Shown here in pieces: positions 37,002-48,710 of a stretch of DNA of 64,000 nucleotides (positions are counted from its first letter, which is position 1; each line of letters opens with the position of its first letter). The stretch covers positions 6,927,092 to 6,991,091 of the forward strand of contig OZ025874.1 in the NCBI GenBank assembly GCA_964019415.1, written 5' to 3'. The translations under genes were made by a program, and so were the position numbers. A model generated the notes under the pieces. The model made no database searches, was not told the origin of the DNA, and worked only from the letters and a program-made list of their open reading frames with translations. This DNA is from Ianthella basta (lineage: Eukaryota; Porifera; Demospongiae; Verongiida; Ianthellidae).

Positions 37002-37468
37002 TATAACACTGTACTAGTGTCACAACTAGGTTATAAAGGGACTAGTGTATCTGATTATAATGACAGTGTGTGTAGTAGCGGCACACTTTAATAGCATAAA
37101 CACACCAACTCACATGCTCATCACTCTATAGGCATAAAACTCATCCCTGGGAAAGGTTGCCGTGGCACGCCTCTCATAGCCCTTAATGCACACTGTCTGA
37201 ATAGAGAAGTCTTTGATGGTGGCTAGATAGGAAGGCATAGAAGCGCTCTCCGCAGCAGTGTTGCCAGAGGAAGTTGAGGGAGAGAGAGTGCCACTAGTTC
37301 TTCTTCCTACACTTCTGGAGGCTCTATGGCAATTTTGGTGTCTTCGCCCTCGGTATAGTCGGAGCGAGCTACCACTGGTACATCCAGTGTCTGCTCGTTG
37401 GTCAGTGATGGAGCAGACACGTCCTCTCCTCTGAGCAAATCTTCCGATGAGGTATTGGCGTCGGCCAT

Positions 37469-37756
37469 TTCTACCTGACGGTTGGCATGACGTCATTATT
37501 GTAGCCCGGTGTGCGCACCCACGGGAATTTCAAGCATGCAGAGCAGAGGACTGAGTTTTAAATTTGAAGGATGATGTAACACAAACCCAGAATACCGCCT
37601 CCAGTACAAGACGGGAAGAAGCTATTCCCTTGCATTAGAAGTTGCATGCACGAGCCGTATAATACTGTTAGGTGTGCGACCGACTCCACTAATAATAGTA
37701 AAACCACACATGACGTAACGGTACTTTCTCAGGGGAACTACCTAAGGCTTCTAGTC
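37469..37756. promoter_or_regulatory. Short divergent promoter region
   Basis: 288 bp between the SNX4 pseudogene start (minus) and the CARD gene start (plus). It includes a perfect CRE palindrome TGACGTCA at 37488-37495 and a TGACGTAA at 37711. No TATA box is seen. Confidence 0.5.
37711..37745. promoter_or_regulatory. Shared CARD-gene upstream element, copy at the 180-aa CARD gene
   Basis: Begins TGACGTAACGGTACTTTCTC and ends AGGGGAACTACCTAA, 12 bp before the ATG at 37757. It agrees with 29983-30017 at 30 of 35 bases, while sequence outside the block does not match. Given its closeness to the ATG it may overlap the transcription start or 5' leader. Confidence 0.5.
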
Positions 37757-38493
37757 ATGGAAGAGGATCAACAGCGAGTGGCTCGTCTTCAGAGGAAAGT
37801 AGCGAACGATGTTGTCATTGAGAAGTACGATTTCCTCGTGGGATGTATCGACGCAGTTCGCTTATTCCCTTACCTGGTATCGAGCAAAGTGGTGCAACAG
37901 GATTTCCGTCAGTACCTGGACGGCGAACGAACGGATAAAGACAAGATGATGGCACTGCTTCGGGAGCTAACCAGGAGCCCAATGGATGGTTGGTTCAATG
38001 AGTTCGTTGGTGCTCTTTCAAAGGTCCCTCAGTACCAGGCTCTTGCCGCCATTCTTGTTGAAGGTAACAAGGGGTGGGGATGCACACGTAGCTAGCTAGA
38101 TACCGACCACATTTGCATGCACAAACGCCTGCTCAAAGCCAGCGTATGACTACTGTGTGTGCTGGAGGTTTGCTGTTAGACAAATGCCTAGCCTTTTGTA
38201 CAGCTTGTGTGTGGGAGGGGAGGGTGAGCTAAACTAATTTCCTACTATCTGGTTCAGATTTTGCCCAGCTCTTGGAGGAGAGGCTGGCCAATCCCCCTCC
38301 AGAGGATGGTGCTGTGGGAGGGCCTCCCCCAGGCTCAGCTTCTGCTAATGTGACCCAGCCAGTGCTCAATGTCATTAAGATTGACAACACCATTTCTGGA
38401 GTAGATGAGGTGATGAAAAAGGCAGTGGAGGATGCACGCGAGGCTATGAAAGAAGCAAAGGAAGACCACAAATCTGCTGTGAGGATGGCATAG
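37757..38493 (+). CDS. Small CARD-domain protein (two exons, 180 aa)
   Basis: Exons 37757-38063 and 38258-38493 join through GTAACA/TTCAG sites in frame. Residues about 5-100 read as a CARD: VIEKYDFLVGCIDAVRLFPY, LVSSKVVQQDFRQYLDGERT, then DKDKMMALLRELTRSP and GWFNEFVGAL, close in spacing to RIG-I/BCL10-type CARDs. After it comes a Pro/Gly linker (NPPPEDGAVGGPPPGS) and a C-terminal charged helix (DEVMKKAVEDAREAMKEAKE). There are no membrane segments or signal peptide. A cytoplasmic adaptor joining partners by CARD-CARD contact is inferred. The ATG was chosen because upstream in-frame codons show no protein-like pattern and lie in the shared promoter element. Confidence 0.75.
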
Positions 38494-38970
38494 CCCATGA
38501 AAGCCTGAATGTTATTGTACTACTCAAATGCCAATGGCATAGGAAGTGGGGGGTGCGGGGGGCTGGCGCCCCCCTGAACGCCGGGGATGGGAGGCTGTGC
38601 CCCCCCTAAAAATATGGCAAGGCCTTGCCAAGTTGTGAAGTTCATAACCTGCTGAAGGTTCACATTTCATAACTTGCCCCATTTAGTCACTATTCTGTTG
38701 TACTTGACTGAAGTCTGAAGTCTGAACGCCCGGCAGTATAGTCTCGCTTATCTAGCCAGTGCTGCCCCTAGTGCACGTCCCGCACCACAATCCTGCTCCA
38801 TTTTGTATTGCACAAGGGGCAGGTGTTGCACAATAGGAAAAAGTTTTTGCTCGCTGCACTCGCAACCTTTATCGTACCACTACAGCTCCCCCTTACTGAA
38901 ACTACTTCCTACACCCCTGAATGCAGTGCTAGAGGGGCAGACCCGTGAAGCTACAGCTACCACATGTATA
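38494..38970. other. Intergenic DNA before the repeat array
   Basis: Holds a GC-rich hairpin near 38548-38570 (GGGGGGCTGGCGCCCCCC) and a short inverted pair around GGCAAGGCCTTGCC (38617). No gene is seen. Confidence 0.4.
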
Positions 38971-39088
38971 CAGTGCAAGTTACAATATACACCACTAATC
39001 TAAAGTAAATACAGTGTAAGTTACAATATACACCACTAATCTAAAGTAAATAATATAATATAATATAATATAATATAATATAATATAA
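38971..39088. repeat. Left edge of the array: two 41-bp tail monomers and (TATAA)n
   Basis: Two direct copies of a 41-bp sequence (starts TACAGTGCAAGTTACAATAT, ends AATCTAAAGTAAA) precede a (TATAA)n tract. The same 41-bp monomer sits before most (TATAA)n tracts inside the array. Confidence 0.9.
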
Positions 39089-40834
39089 TTCCCGGGGGGT
39101 TAGGCACCCCTCATGAACATGTGATAGGTGTGCCTTTGAAGTATGGGAGATTTTAAGACTTTTAAATGAGGCAGAATTTTTAATTAGGTCTTCGTTCTTC
39201 TACAAGCAGCCCGCAAAATCCTAATATAAATGTTCATAGCATAACACTTAATGTATGGTGCATTTATATTGATGCATAGTGGTATCTTGTATATTAATGC
39301 AACTGGGCTCGTTGAGACGTGAAACTTGGTGGACACATCCAAGTGGTCCACCTTCCTATGTTATTAGCGGGATTTCTTAATTAGTCTCAAAATGGCCGAC
39401 ATATGTGATGTGTATGATGTATTCAACCAGCCCGGCCCGCTCAGTCATGACACTTGATGGACCTAGCCAGATAATCCAACTGTTCATGTCATTAGCAGGA
39501 TTTCTTAATTAGTTGCAAAATGGCCGAGAAAAATGAGGTTCATTGCATATCTTACTGACCCAGCCCTGCTAAGTCATGATACTAAGTGGATGAAGTTAGA
39601 TGACCAATTTCCTCATGTCATTAGCAGTATTGCTTAATTAGTCACAAAATGGAGGCGATGTTTTGAACAATCACATTTTGACACCAATTTGTAGGCATTT
39701 GCCGCTATGCTGGAGCAGAGCAGCACCAACATGTACACTTGCTCACAACTATCCAGCCACAATATCCAGCTACTCACCACCACATAGATAAATACAACCG
39801 CCATCATCACCACCACAGCGGAAGTTGCAATGAGCACACCAGTATAATATTATGTGCCAGAGCTGCAAGGAAACAGACCACCACATCAGGCGCTGCTGCC
39901 ACATACTACTACCACCACCACCACACAGTGCAAGTTACAATATTACAGCCTCCACATGCATTCCTAGATGAAAATGACCACCACCACCACCACATGGTGC
40001 CAGTACAATGGATGCATTCAGTATATGCGCCATTGCTCTAGAAAAAACACCACCACCACCACACAGTGCAAGTTACAATATCGCAGCCACCACCACCTGT
40101 GCCAGTAGAGTATCTGTGCTAGTTGGTCATAGAAAAAGAGCACCACCAGTGCAAGTTACAGTAGCCACCACCACATGTGTCAGTAGAGTATCTGCGCTAG
40201 CTGGTCATGGAAAAAGACCACCAGTGCAAGTTACAGTAGCCACCACCACATGTGCCAGTAAAATATCTGCGCTAGTTGGTAATTGAAAAAGACCACCAGT
40301 GCAAGTTACAGTGGCTCCGGGCCAGCACATGCAAGTTACAGCTGGTCAGAACCTGCACTGCTGCCATTGTAATGCACGCTGCAGCAAGCAATTGTAACTT
40401 GCCTAAGGGCATGCCATTGAATTTCTTCCTATGCACCCTCAATTCAATGGCATGCCCTTAGGCAAGCTTACAATTGCTTGCTGCAGCGTGCATTACAATG
40501 GCAGCAGTGCAGGTTCTGACCAGCTGTAACTTGCATGTGCTGGCCCGGAGCCACTGTAACTTGCACTGGTGGTCTTTTTCAATTACCAACTAGCGCAGAT
40601 ATTTTACTGGCACATGTGGTGGTGGCTACTATAATATAATATATAGTGCAAGTTATAATATAATATAATATAATATAATATATACAGTGCAAGTTACAAT
40701 ATACACCACTAATCTAAAGTAAATAATATAATATAATATAATATAATATAATATAATATATACAGTGCAAGTTACAATATACACCACTAATCTAAAGTAA
40801 ATAATATAATATAATATAATATAATATAATATAA
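39089..40834. repeat. Array unit 1 (subtype A2)
   Basis: Starts TTCCCGGGGGGTTAGGCACC. Head to about 39707, then the CACCAC-rich arm, turn-around near 40425-40440, and a reverse arm stopping at ...GTGGTGGCTAC (about 40628), then tail monomers and (TATAA)n. The A2 mark is a one-triplet-shorter CTACTCACCACC and a GCTCCGGGCCAGCACATG block, shared with units 9 and 13. Confidence 0.9.
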
Positions 40835-42499
40835 TTCCCGGGTGGTTTGGCAGCCCTCATGAACATGTGCTAGGTATGGCTTTGAAGTATGGGAGATTTT
40901 AACACTTTTAAATGAGACGGAACTTTTAATTAGGTCTTCGTTCTTCTACAAGCGGCCCGCAAAATGCTTATATAAATGCACATAGGAGAACACTTAATGT
41001 ATGGGGCATTTATATTGATACATAGTGGTATTTTGTATATTAATGCAACTCGGCTCGTTGAGACGTGAAACTTGGTGGACACGTCCAAGTGGTCCACCTT
41101 CCTATGTTATTAGCGGGATTTCTTAATTAGTCTCAAAATGGCCGACATATGTGAGGTGCATGATTTATTCAATCAGCCAGGCCCGCTCAGTCATGACACT
41201 TTGTGAACCTAGCCAGATAATTTGACTGATCATGTCATTAACAGGATTTCTTAATTAGTCACAAAATGGCCGAGAAAAGTGAAGTTCATTGCATTTCCCA
41301 CCAACCCAGCCCGCTAAGGGGTGATACTAAGTGGACATAGTTAGATGGCCCATTTGCTCATGTCATTAGCAGTATTGCTTAATTAGTCACAAAATGGAGG
41401 CGACCTTTTGAACAATCATATTTTGACACTAATTTGTAGGTATTTGCCGCCATGCTGGAGCAGAGCAACACCCACATATACACATGCTCACAACTATTCA
41501 GCCACAATATCCAGCTACTATACCACCACATATATAGATAAATACAACCATCATCACCACCACCACAGTGGAAGTTGCAATGAGTAGCATATTTTGTGCT
41601 AGAGCTGCAAGAAAACAGACCACCACATCAGGCGCTGCTACCACATACTACTACCACCACCACACAGTGCAAGTTACAATATTACGGCCACCACATGCAT
41701 TCCTAGATGGAAATGACTGCCACCACCACCGCCACACAGTGCAAATTACAATGCATACATTCAGTATATGCGCCATTGCTCTAGAAAAAATCACCACCGC
41801 CACCACCACCACACAGTGCAAGTTACAATATCACAGCCACCACCACCTGTGCCAGTAGAGTATCTGCGTCAGTTGGTCATATATATATATATATAGCCAC
41901 CACCACCTGTGTCAGTAGAGTATCTGTGCTAGTTGGTCATAGAAAAAGACTACCACCAGTGCAAGTTACAGTGGCTACCACCACATGTGCCAGTAGAGTA
42001 TCTGTGCTAGTTGGTCATAGAAAAAGACCACCAGTGCAAGTTACAGTGACCCCGGACCAGCACACGCACCATTCGCACCACCACATGTGCCAGAAAGTAA
42101 ATTTCTTCCCATGCACCCCAATTCAATGGCATGCCCTTAGGCAAGCTTACATTTGCTTGCTGCAGCGTGCACTCCAATGGCGGCGGTGCAGGTTCTGACC
42201 GGCTGTAACTTGCGCTGGTGGTCTTTTTCTTCAGCCATTGAGCACATTTACTTTCTGGCACATGTGGTGGTGCGAATGGTGCTGGTGCCACTGTAACTTG
42301 CACTGGAGGTCTTTTTCTATGACCAACTAGTGCAGATACTCTACTGACACATGTGGTGGTGGCTACTGTAACTTGCACTGGTAGTGTTTTTTTTCTATGA
42401 CCAACTAGCACAGATACTCTACTGGCACAGGTGGATACAGTGCAAGTTACAATATACACCACTAATCTAAAGTAAATAATATAATATAATATAATATAA
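40835..42499. repeat. Array unit 2 (subtype B)
   Basis: Starts TTCCCGGGTGGTTTGGCAGC, the B variant, shared only with unit 7. The turn-around has an internal deletion joining GAAAGTAAAT to TTCTTCCC. The reverse arm stops near 42433 at the 41-bp tail. Confidence 0.9.
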
Positions 42500-43962
42500 T
42501 TCCCGGGGGGTTAGGCACCCCTCACGAACATGTGATAGGTGTGCCTTTGAAGTAAGGGAGATTTTAACACTTTTAAATGAGGCAGAATTTTTAATTAGGT
42601 CTTCGTTCTTCTACAAGCAGCCCGCAAAATCCTAATATAAATGTTCATAGCATAACACTTAATGTATGGTGCATTTATATTGATGCATAGTGGTATCTTG
42701 TATATGAATGCAACTTGGCTCGTTGAGACGTGAAACTTGGTGGACAGATCCAAGTGGTCCACCTTCCTATGTTATTAGCGGGATTTCTTAATTAGTCTCA
42801 AAATGGCTGACATATGTGATGTGTATGATGTATTCAACCAGCCCGGCCCGCTCAGTCATGACACTTGATGGACCTAGCCAGATAATGCAACTGTTCATGT
42901 CATTAGCAGGATTTCTTAATTAGTGGCAAAATGGCCGAGAAAAATGAGGTTCAATGCATATCTTACCAACCCAGCCCTGCTAAGTCAGGATACTAAGTGG
43001 ATGAAGTTAGACGACCAATTTCCTCATGTCATTAGCAGTATTGCTTAATTAGTCACAAAATGGAGGCGATGTTTTGAACAATCACATTTTGACACCAATT
43101 TGTAGGCATTTGCCGCTATGCTGGAGCAGAGCAGCACCAACATGTACACTTGCTCACAACTATCCAGCCACAATATCCAGCTACTACACCACCACATAAA
43201 TAAATACAACTGCCATCACCACCACCACAGTGGAAGTTGCAATGAGCACACCAGTATAATATTATGTGCCAGAGCTGCAAGAAAACAGACCACCACATCA
43301 GGCGCTGCTACTATATACTACTACTACCACCACCACACAGTGCAAGTTACAATATTATGGCCACCACATGCATTCCTAAATGAAAATGACCACCACCACC
43401 ACCACATGGTGCCAGTACAATGGATGCATTCAGTATATGTGCCATTGCTCTAGAAAAAACACCACCACCACCACCACACAGTGCAAGTTACAATATCGCA
43501 GCCACCACCACCTGTGCCAGTAAAGTATCTGTGCTAGTTGGTCATAGAGAAGCGGGAAAGTAAATTTCTTCCCATGCACCCCAATTCAATGGCATGCCCT
43601 TAGGCAAGCTTACATTTGCTTGCTGCAGCGTGCACTCCAATGGCGGCGGTGCAGGTTCTGACCGGCTGTAACTTGCGCTGGTGGTCTTTTTCTTCAGCCA
43701 TTGAGCACATTTACTTTCTGGCACATGTGGTGGTGCGAATGGTGCTGGTGCCACTGTAACTTGCACTGGTGGTCTTTTTCTATGACCAACTAGTGCAGAT
43801 ACTCTACTGACACATGTGGTGGTGGCTACTGTAACTTGCACTGGTAGTGTTTTTTTTCTATGACCAACTAGCACAGATACTCTACTGGCACAGGTGGATA
43901 CAGTGCAAGTTACAATATACACCACTAATCTAAAGTAAATAATATAATATAATATAATATAA
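42500..43962. repeat. Array unit 3 (recombinant)
   Basis: Nearly identical to unit 4 for the head and forward arm, then jumps at about 43546-43558 (GAGAAGCGGGAAAG) into sequence identical to the turn-around and reverse arm of unit 2. The period of 1463 bp between repeated segments fits one unequal exchange. Confidence 0.85.
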
Positions 43963-45717
43963 TTCCCGGGGGGTTAGGCACCCCTCACGAACATGTGATA
44001 GGTGTGCCTTTGAAGTATGGGAGATTTTAACACTTTTAAATGAGGCAGAATTTTTAATTAGGTCTTCGTTCTTCTACAAGCAGCCCGCAAAATCCTAATA
44101 TAAATGTTCATAGCATAACACTTAATGTATGGTGCATTTATATTGATGCATAGTGGTATCTTGTATATGAATGCAACTTGGCTCGTTGAGACGTGAAACT
44201 TGGTGGACAGATCCAAGTGGTCCACCTTCCTATGTTATTAGCGGGATTTCTTAATTAGTCTCAAAATGGCTGACATATGTGATGTGTATGATGTATTCAA
44301 CCAGCCCGGCCCGCTCAGTCATGACACTTGATGGACCTAGCCAGATAATGCAACTGTTCATGTCATTAGCAGGATTTCTTAATTAGTGGCAAAATGGCCG
44401 AGAAAAATGAGGTTCAATGCATATCTTACCAACCCAGCCCTGCTAAGTCAGGATACTAAGTGGATGAAGTTAGACGACCAATTTCCTCATGTCATTAGCA
44501 GTATTGCTTAATTAGTCACAAAATGGAGGCGATGTTTTGAACAATCACATTTTGACACCAATTTGTAGGCATTTGCCGCTATGCTGGAGCAGAGCAGCAC
44601 CAACATGTACACTTGCTCACAACTATCCAGCCACAATATCCAGCTACTACACCACCACATAAATAAATACAACTGCCATCACCACCACCACAGTGGAAGT
44701 TGCAATGAGCACACCAGTATAATATTATGTGCCAGAGCTGCAAGAAAACAGACCACCACATCAGGCGCTGCTACTATATACTACTACTACCACCACCACA
44801 CAGTGCAAGTTACAATATTATGGCCACCACATGCATTCCTAAATGAAAATGACCACCACCACCACCACATGGTGCCAGTACAATGGATGCATTCAGTATA
44901 TGTGCCATTGCTCTAGAAAAAACACCACCACCACCACCACACAGTGCAAGTTACAATATCGCAGCCACCACCACCTGTGCCAGTAAAGTATCTGTGCTAG
45001 TTGGTCATAGAGAAAAAGACCACCAGTGCAAGTTACAGTAGCCACCACCACATGTGCCAGTAGAGTATCTGCACTAGTTGGTCATAGAAAAAGACCACCA
45101 GTGCAAGTTACAGTGGCACCAGCACCATTCGCACCACCACATGTGCCAGAAAGTAAATGCGCTCAATGGCTGAAGAAAAAGACCACCAGCGCAAGTTACA
45201 GCTGGTCAGAACCTGCACCGCCACCATTGGAGTGCACGCTGCAGCAAGCATATGTAACTTGCCTAAGGGCATGCCATTGAATTTCTTCCCACGCACCCTC
45301 AATTCAATGGCATGCCCTTAGGTAAGCTTACTGTAACTTGCACTGGTGGTCTTTTTCTATGACCAACTAGTGCAGATACTCTACTGGCACATGTGGTGGT
45401 GGCTACTGTAACTTGCACTGGTGGTCTTTTTCTCTATGACCAACTAGCACAGATACTCTACTGGCACAGGTGGTGGTGGCTGCGATATTGTAACTTGCAC
45501 TGTGTGGTGGTGGTGGTGGTGTTTTTTCTAGAGCAATGGCACATATACTAAATGCATCCATTGTACTGGCACCATGTGGTGGTGGTGGTGGTCATTTTCA
45601 TCTAGGAATGCATGTGGTGGCCGTAATATTGTAACTTGCACTGTGTGGTGGTAATATAATATATACAGTGCAAGTTACAATATACACCACTAATCTAAAG
45701 TAAATAATATAATATAA
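43963..45717. repeat. Array unit 4 (subtype A1), interrupted by a Helitron-like element
   Basis: Head, forward arm, turn-around near 45300 and a reverse arm with a small deletion (GGTAAGCTTACTGTAACTTG), stopping near 45652 at the tail monomer. The (TATAA)n tract that follows is split by the Helitron-like element at 45718. Confidence 0.9.
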
Positions 45718-46481
45718 TCTATATATATAAAGAAGTAGTTGAGCAGAACGGTTGTTCGCGAATTCCTCCCGCGAGCAACGGCGCATGGACACCAAACTTT
45801 CCCAGATTACGGACGCCACACCCGGTCTCGATCTAAGGGGGGCGACGTGGGCGAAGAAGCCCCTGTCGAGGAGTACGCGGCGAAAAACCTCCAAACGACC
45901 GTCCGCCATCTTTGATTTACGGAGAAAGTATACGGTTTTCCGCGCACGTTCCTATGCTGCCAATACAAAAGAAGAACCCCAACCGTTGTTCGCGAACTCC
46001 TCCCGCGTATGTCGACGAAACGTGCCCAAACGTTCCCAGCTGTCGCACGCTGTACCTCACATCAATATAAGGTGGTAGACGTGCTAACATAAGCTGCTAC
46101 CAAGGAGCGCGCGGCGATAACCCAGGAGGAACCGACCGTCGGCCATCTTGGATCTCTTGGAAGAAAATATGCCGTATCCTAGGCGTTCGCGCAGGTTCGA
46201 GGATTACACCCAAGCTAGCGCGATGCCGAAGCTAAGAAAAAGGAAAGGGGGGTTGTCTCACACAGAAACCATCAGCTTCTTACAACTATCCGTTGTTTGT
46301 GTACGGTGATCTTCCATGTAAATTGCATGCACACATGGTGTGTGTGTGTGTGTGTGTTTGTGTGTGTGTGTACATGCATGTGTTGTGTTTATGTCTGTGT
46401 GTGTACATGCAAGTGTTGTGTGTGTGTGTGTACATGCATGTGTTGTATGTGTGTGTGTGCGTGTGTGTGTACATGCATGTG

Positions 46482-46519
<38 letters not shown>

Positions 46520-47334
46520 CATTGTGTACTCCAAAGTTTGTATGCCATTTTCAAGTCGGAGCTGTCCATTATGTTATTTTGGCGAAGTGAAGATGTACAA
46601 GGAGTGAAGTGAAAATGTAACAGGGAAGATAACAATAATAGCTCCAGTAGGGCATCACCTGGTCAGCTCATTAGTGTAATGTATTACCAACCCACATATG
46701 AACATGTACCGTATGAAGTTTAAAATTATTGAGCTAACAAGAACACCTATGTGCTACGTAGTTATGCAAGCATGTATCTATATAAAGAAGGAGTGAGCAG
46801 AACGGTTGTCCGCGAAGCGCTCCCGCAAGCAACGGCGCATGGACACCAAACTTTCCCAGATTACGAATGCCACACCCAGTCTCCATCTAAGGGGGGTGAC
46901 GTGCACGAAGAAGCCCCTGCCGAGGAGCGCGCGGCGAAAAACCTCCAAACGAGCGTCCGCCATATTGGATTTACGGAGAAAATATACGGTTTTCCGCGCA
47001 CGTTCCTATGCTGCCAATACAAAAGAAGAACCCCAACCGTTGTTCGCGAACTCCTCCCGCGAACGTCGACGAAACGTGCCCAAACATTCCCAGCCGTCGT
47101 ACGCTGTACCTCACATCATTATAAGGTGGTAGACGTGCTAAAATAAGCTGCTGCTGAGGAGCGCGGGGCGAAAACCCAGGATGAACCGACCGTCGGCCAT
47201 CTTGGATCTGCGATAAACGTACAGGACCCCTCTACAGGACGCACTAGACCCCCCTACAGGAAGCACTCGACCACTTTACAGCATACACTGGACCCTCCTA
47301 CAGGGCTTGCCGAAGGCGGGGGCCTTGCAGCTAG
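45718..47334 (+). mobile_element. Helitron-like element, apparently chimeric
   Basis: Begins TCTATATATATAAAGAAG directly after A, and ends with a hairpin (AAGGC-GGGG-GCCTT) and GCAGCTAG directly before T. This is the TC...CTRR form of Helitrons, inserted between A and T with no target duplication. Removing it rejoins the array's AT tract. Internally, 45718-46158 is a direct repeat of 46777-47207, which has its own TCTATATAAAG start, so a 558-bp element (46777-47334) is nested at its 3' side. A (GT)n region lies between. No Rep/helicase is encoded, so it is non-autonomous. Confidence 0.65.
46338..46520. repeat. (GT)n microsatellite with TACATGCATGTGTTG interruptions
   Basis: A GT tract broken by repeated TACATGCAtGTGTTGTG blocks, four copies, inside the Helitron-like element. 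Confidence 0.9.
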
Positions 47335-47453
47335 TATATACAGTGCAAGTTACAATATACACCACTAATCTAAAGTAAATACAGTGCAAGTTACAATATA
47401 CACCACTAATCTAAAGTAAATAATATAATATAATATAATATAATATAATATAA
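47335..47453. repeat. Array tail resumed after the Helitron-like element
   Basis: Two 41-bp tail monomers and a (TATAA)n tract, continuing the array exactly where it was split. Confidence 0.85.
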
Positions 47454-48410
47454 TTCCCGGGGGGTTAGGCACCCTTCACGAACATGTGATAGGTGTGCCT
47501 TTGAAGTATGGGAGATTTTAAGACTTTTAAATGAGGCAGAATTTTTAATTAGGTCTTCGTTCTTCTACAAGCAGCCCGCAAAATCCTAATATAAATGTGC
47601 ATAGCATAACACTTAATGTATGGTGCATTTATATTGATGCATAGTGGTATCTTGTATATTAATGCAACTTGGCTCGTTGAGACGTGAAACTTGGTGGACA
47701 CATCCAAGTGGTCCACCTTCCTATGTTATTAGCAGGATTTCTTAATTAGTCTCAAAATGGCCGACATATGTGATGTGTATGATGTATTCAACCAGCCCGG
47801 CCCGCTCAGTCATGACACTTGATGGACCTAGCCAGATAATGCAACTGTTCATGTCATTAGCAGGATTTCTTAATTAGTGGCAAAATGGCCGAGAAAAATG
47901 AGATTCATTGCATATCTTACCGACCCAGCCCTGCTAAGTCATGATACTAAGTGGATGAAGTCAGATGACCAATTTCCTCATGTCATTAGCAGTATTGCTT
48001 AATTAGTCACAAAATGGAGGCGATGTTTTGAACAATCACATTTTGAAACCAATTTGTAGGCATTTGCCGCTATGCTGGAGCAGAGCAGCACCAACATGTA
48101 CACTTGCTCACAACTATCCAGCCACAATATCCAGCTACTACACCACCACATAGATAAATACAACCGCCATCACCACCACCACAGTGGAAGTTGCAATGAG
48201 CACACCAGTATAATATTATGTGCTAGAGCTGCAAGAAAACAGACCACCACATCAGGCGCTGCTACCACATACTACTACTACCACCACCACACAGTGCAAG
48301 TTACAATATTACGGCCACCACATGCATTCCTAAATGAAAATGACCACCACCACCACCACATGGTGCCAGTACAATGGATGCATTCAGTATATGTGCCATT
48401 GCTCTAGAAA

Positions 48411-48464
48411 CAAGTATTTCGAGTTAAAAACTCGTGGGGCTGCCGCCCCAACTCGAAATACTTG
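48411..48464. repeat. Short hairpin repeat, copy 2
   Basis: CAAGTATTTCGAGTT and AACTCGAAATACTTG are perfect complements. Inside them GGGGC-TGCC-GCCCC forms a second stem. Same family as 21098-21150. Confidence 0.75.
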
Positions 48465-48535
48465 CTCCCTTCGGTCGCAGCTCTGTCACTCACAATAGGT
48501 AAACATGACATCGTTTCTTAATACCTCAGTAACCT

Positions 48536-48539
<4 letters not shown>

Positions 48540-48580
<41 letters not shown>

Positions 48581-48676
48581 ACTATCACCAGACACATGAG
48601 ACACACACACACGCACGCACACACGCACACACGCACGCACACACACACACACACACCACTATCACCAGACACATGA

Positions 48677-48710
<34 letters not shown>
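48540..48710. repeat. (CA)n tracts separated by CACTATCACCAGACACATGA
   Basis: Three CA-rich tracts with the same 20-bp separator twice, inside the foreign insert of unit 5. Confidence 0.9.

Larger units (their letters stand above)
31088..37468 (-). pseudogene. Decayed duplicate of SNX4-like exons 1 and 2
   Basis: Exon 1 (37468-37114) and exon 2 (31218-31088) are clearly homologous to 5136-4784 and 4158-4020, and parts of intron 1 align too. Damage: a TAG where the intact copy has GAG (EPPEV followed by stop), a net +5 bp change just after it, an 8-bp deletion at the start of exon 2, Tyr to Cys in the lipid-binding RRYSEF motif, and a GT to GC change in the exon 2 donor. Exons 3 and 4 are absent. 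An ATG at 37496 in another frame would read through the PX part of exon 1 but fails at the exon 2 deletion. Confidence 0.85.
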
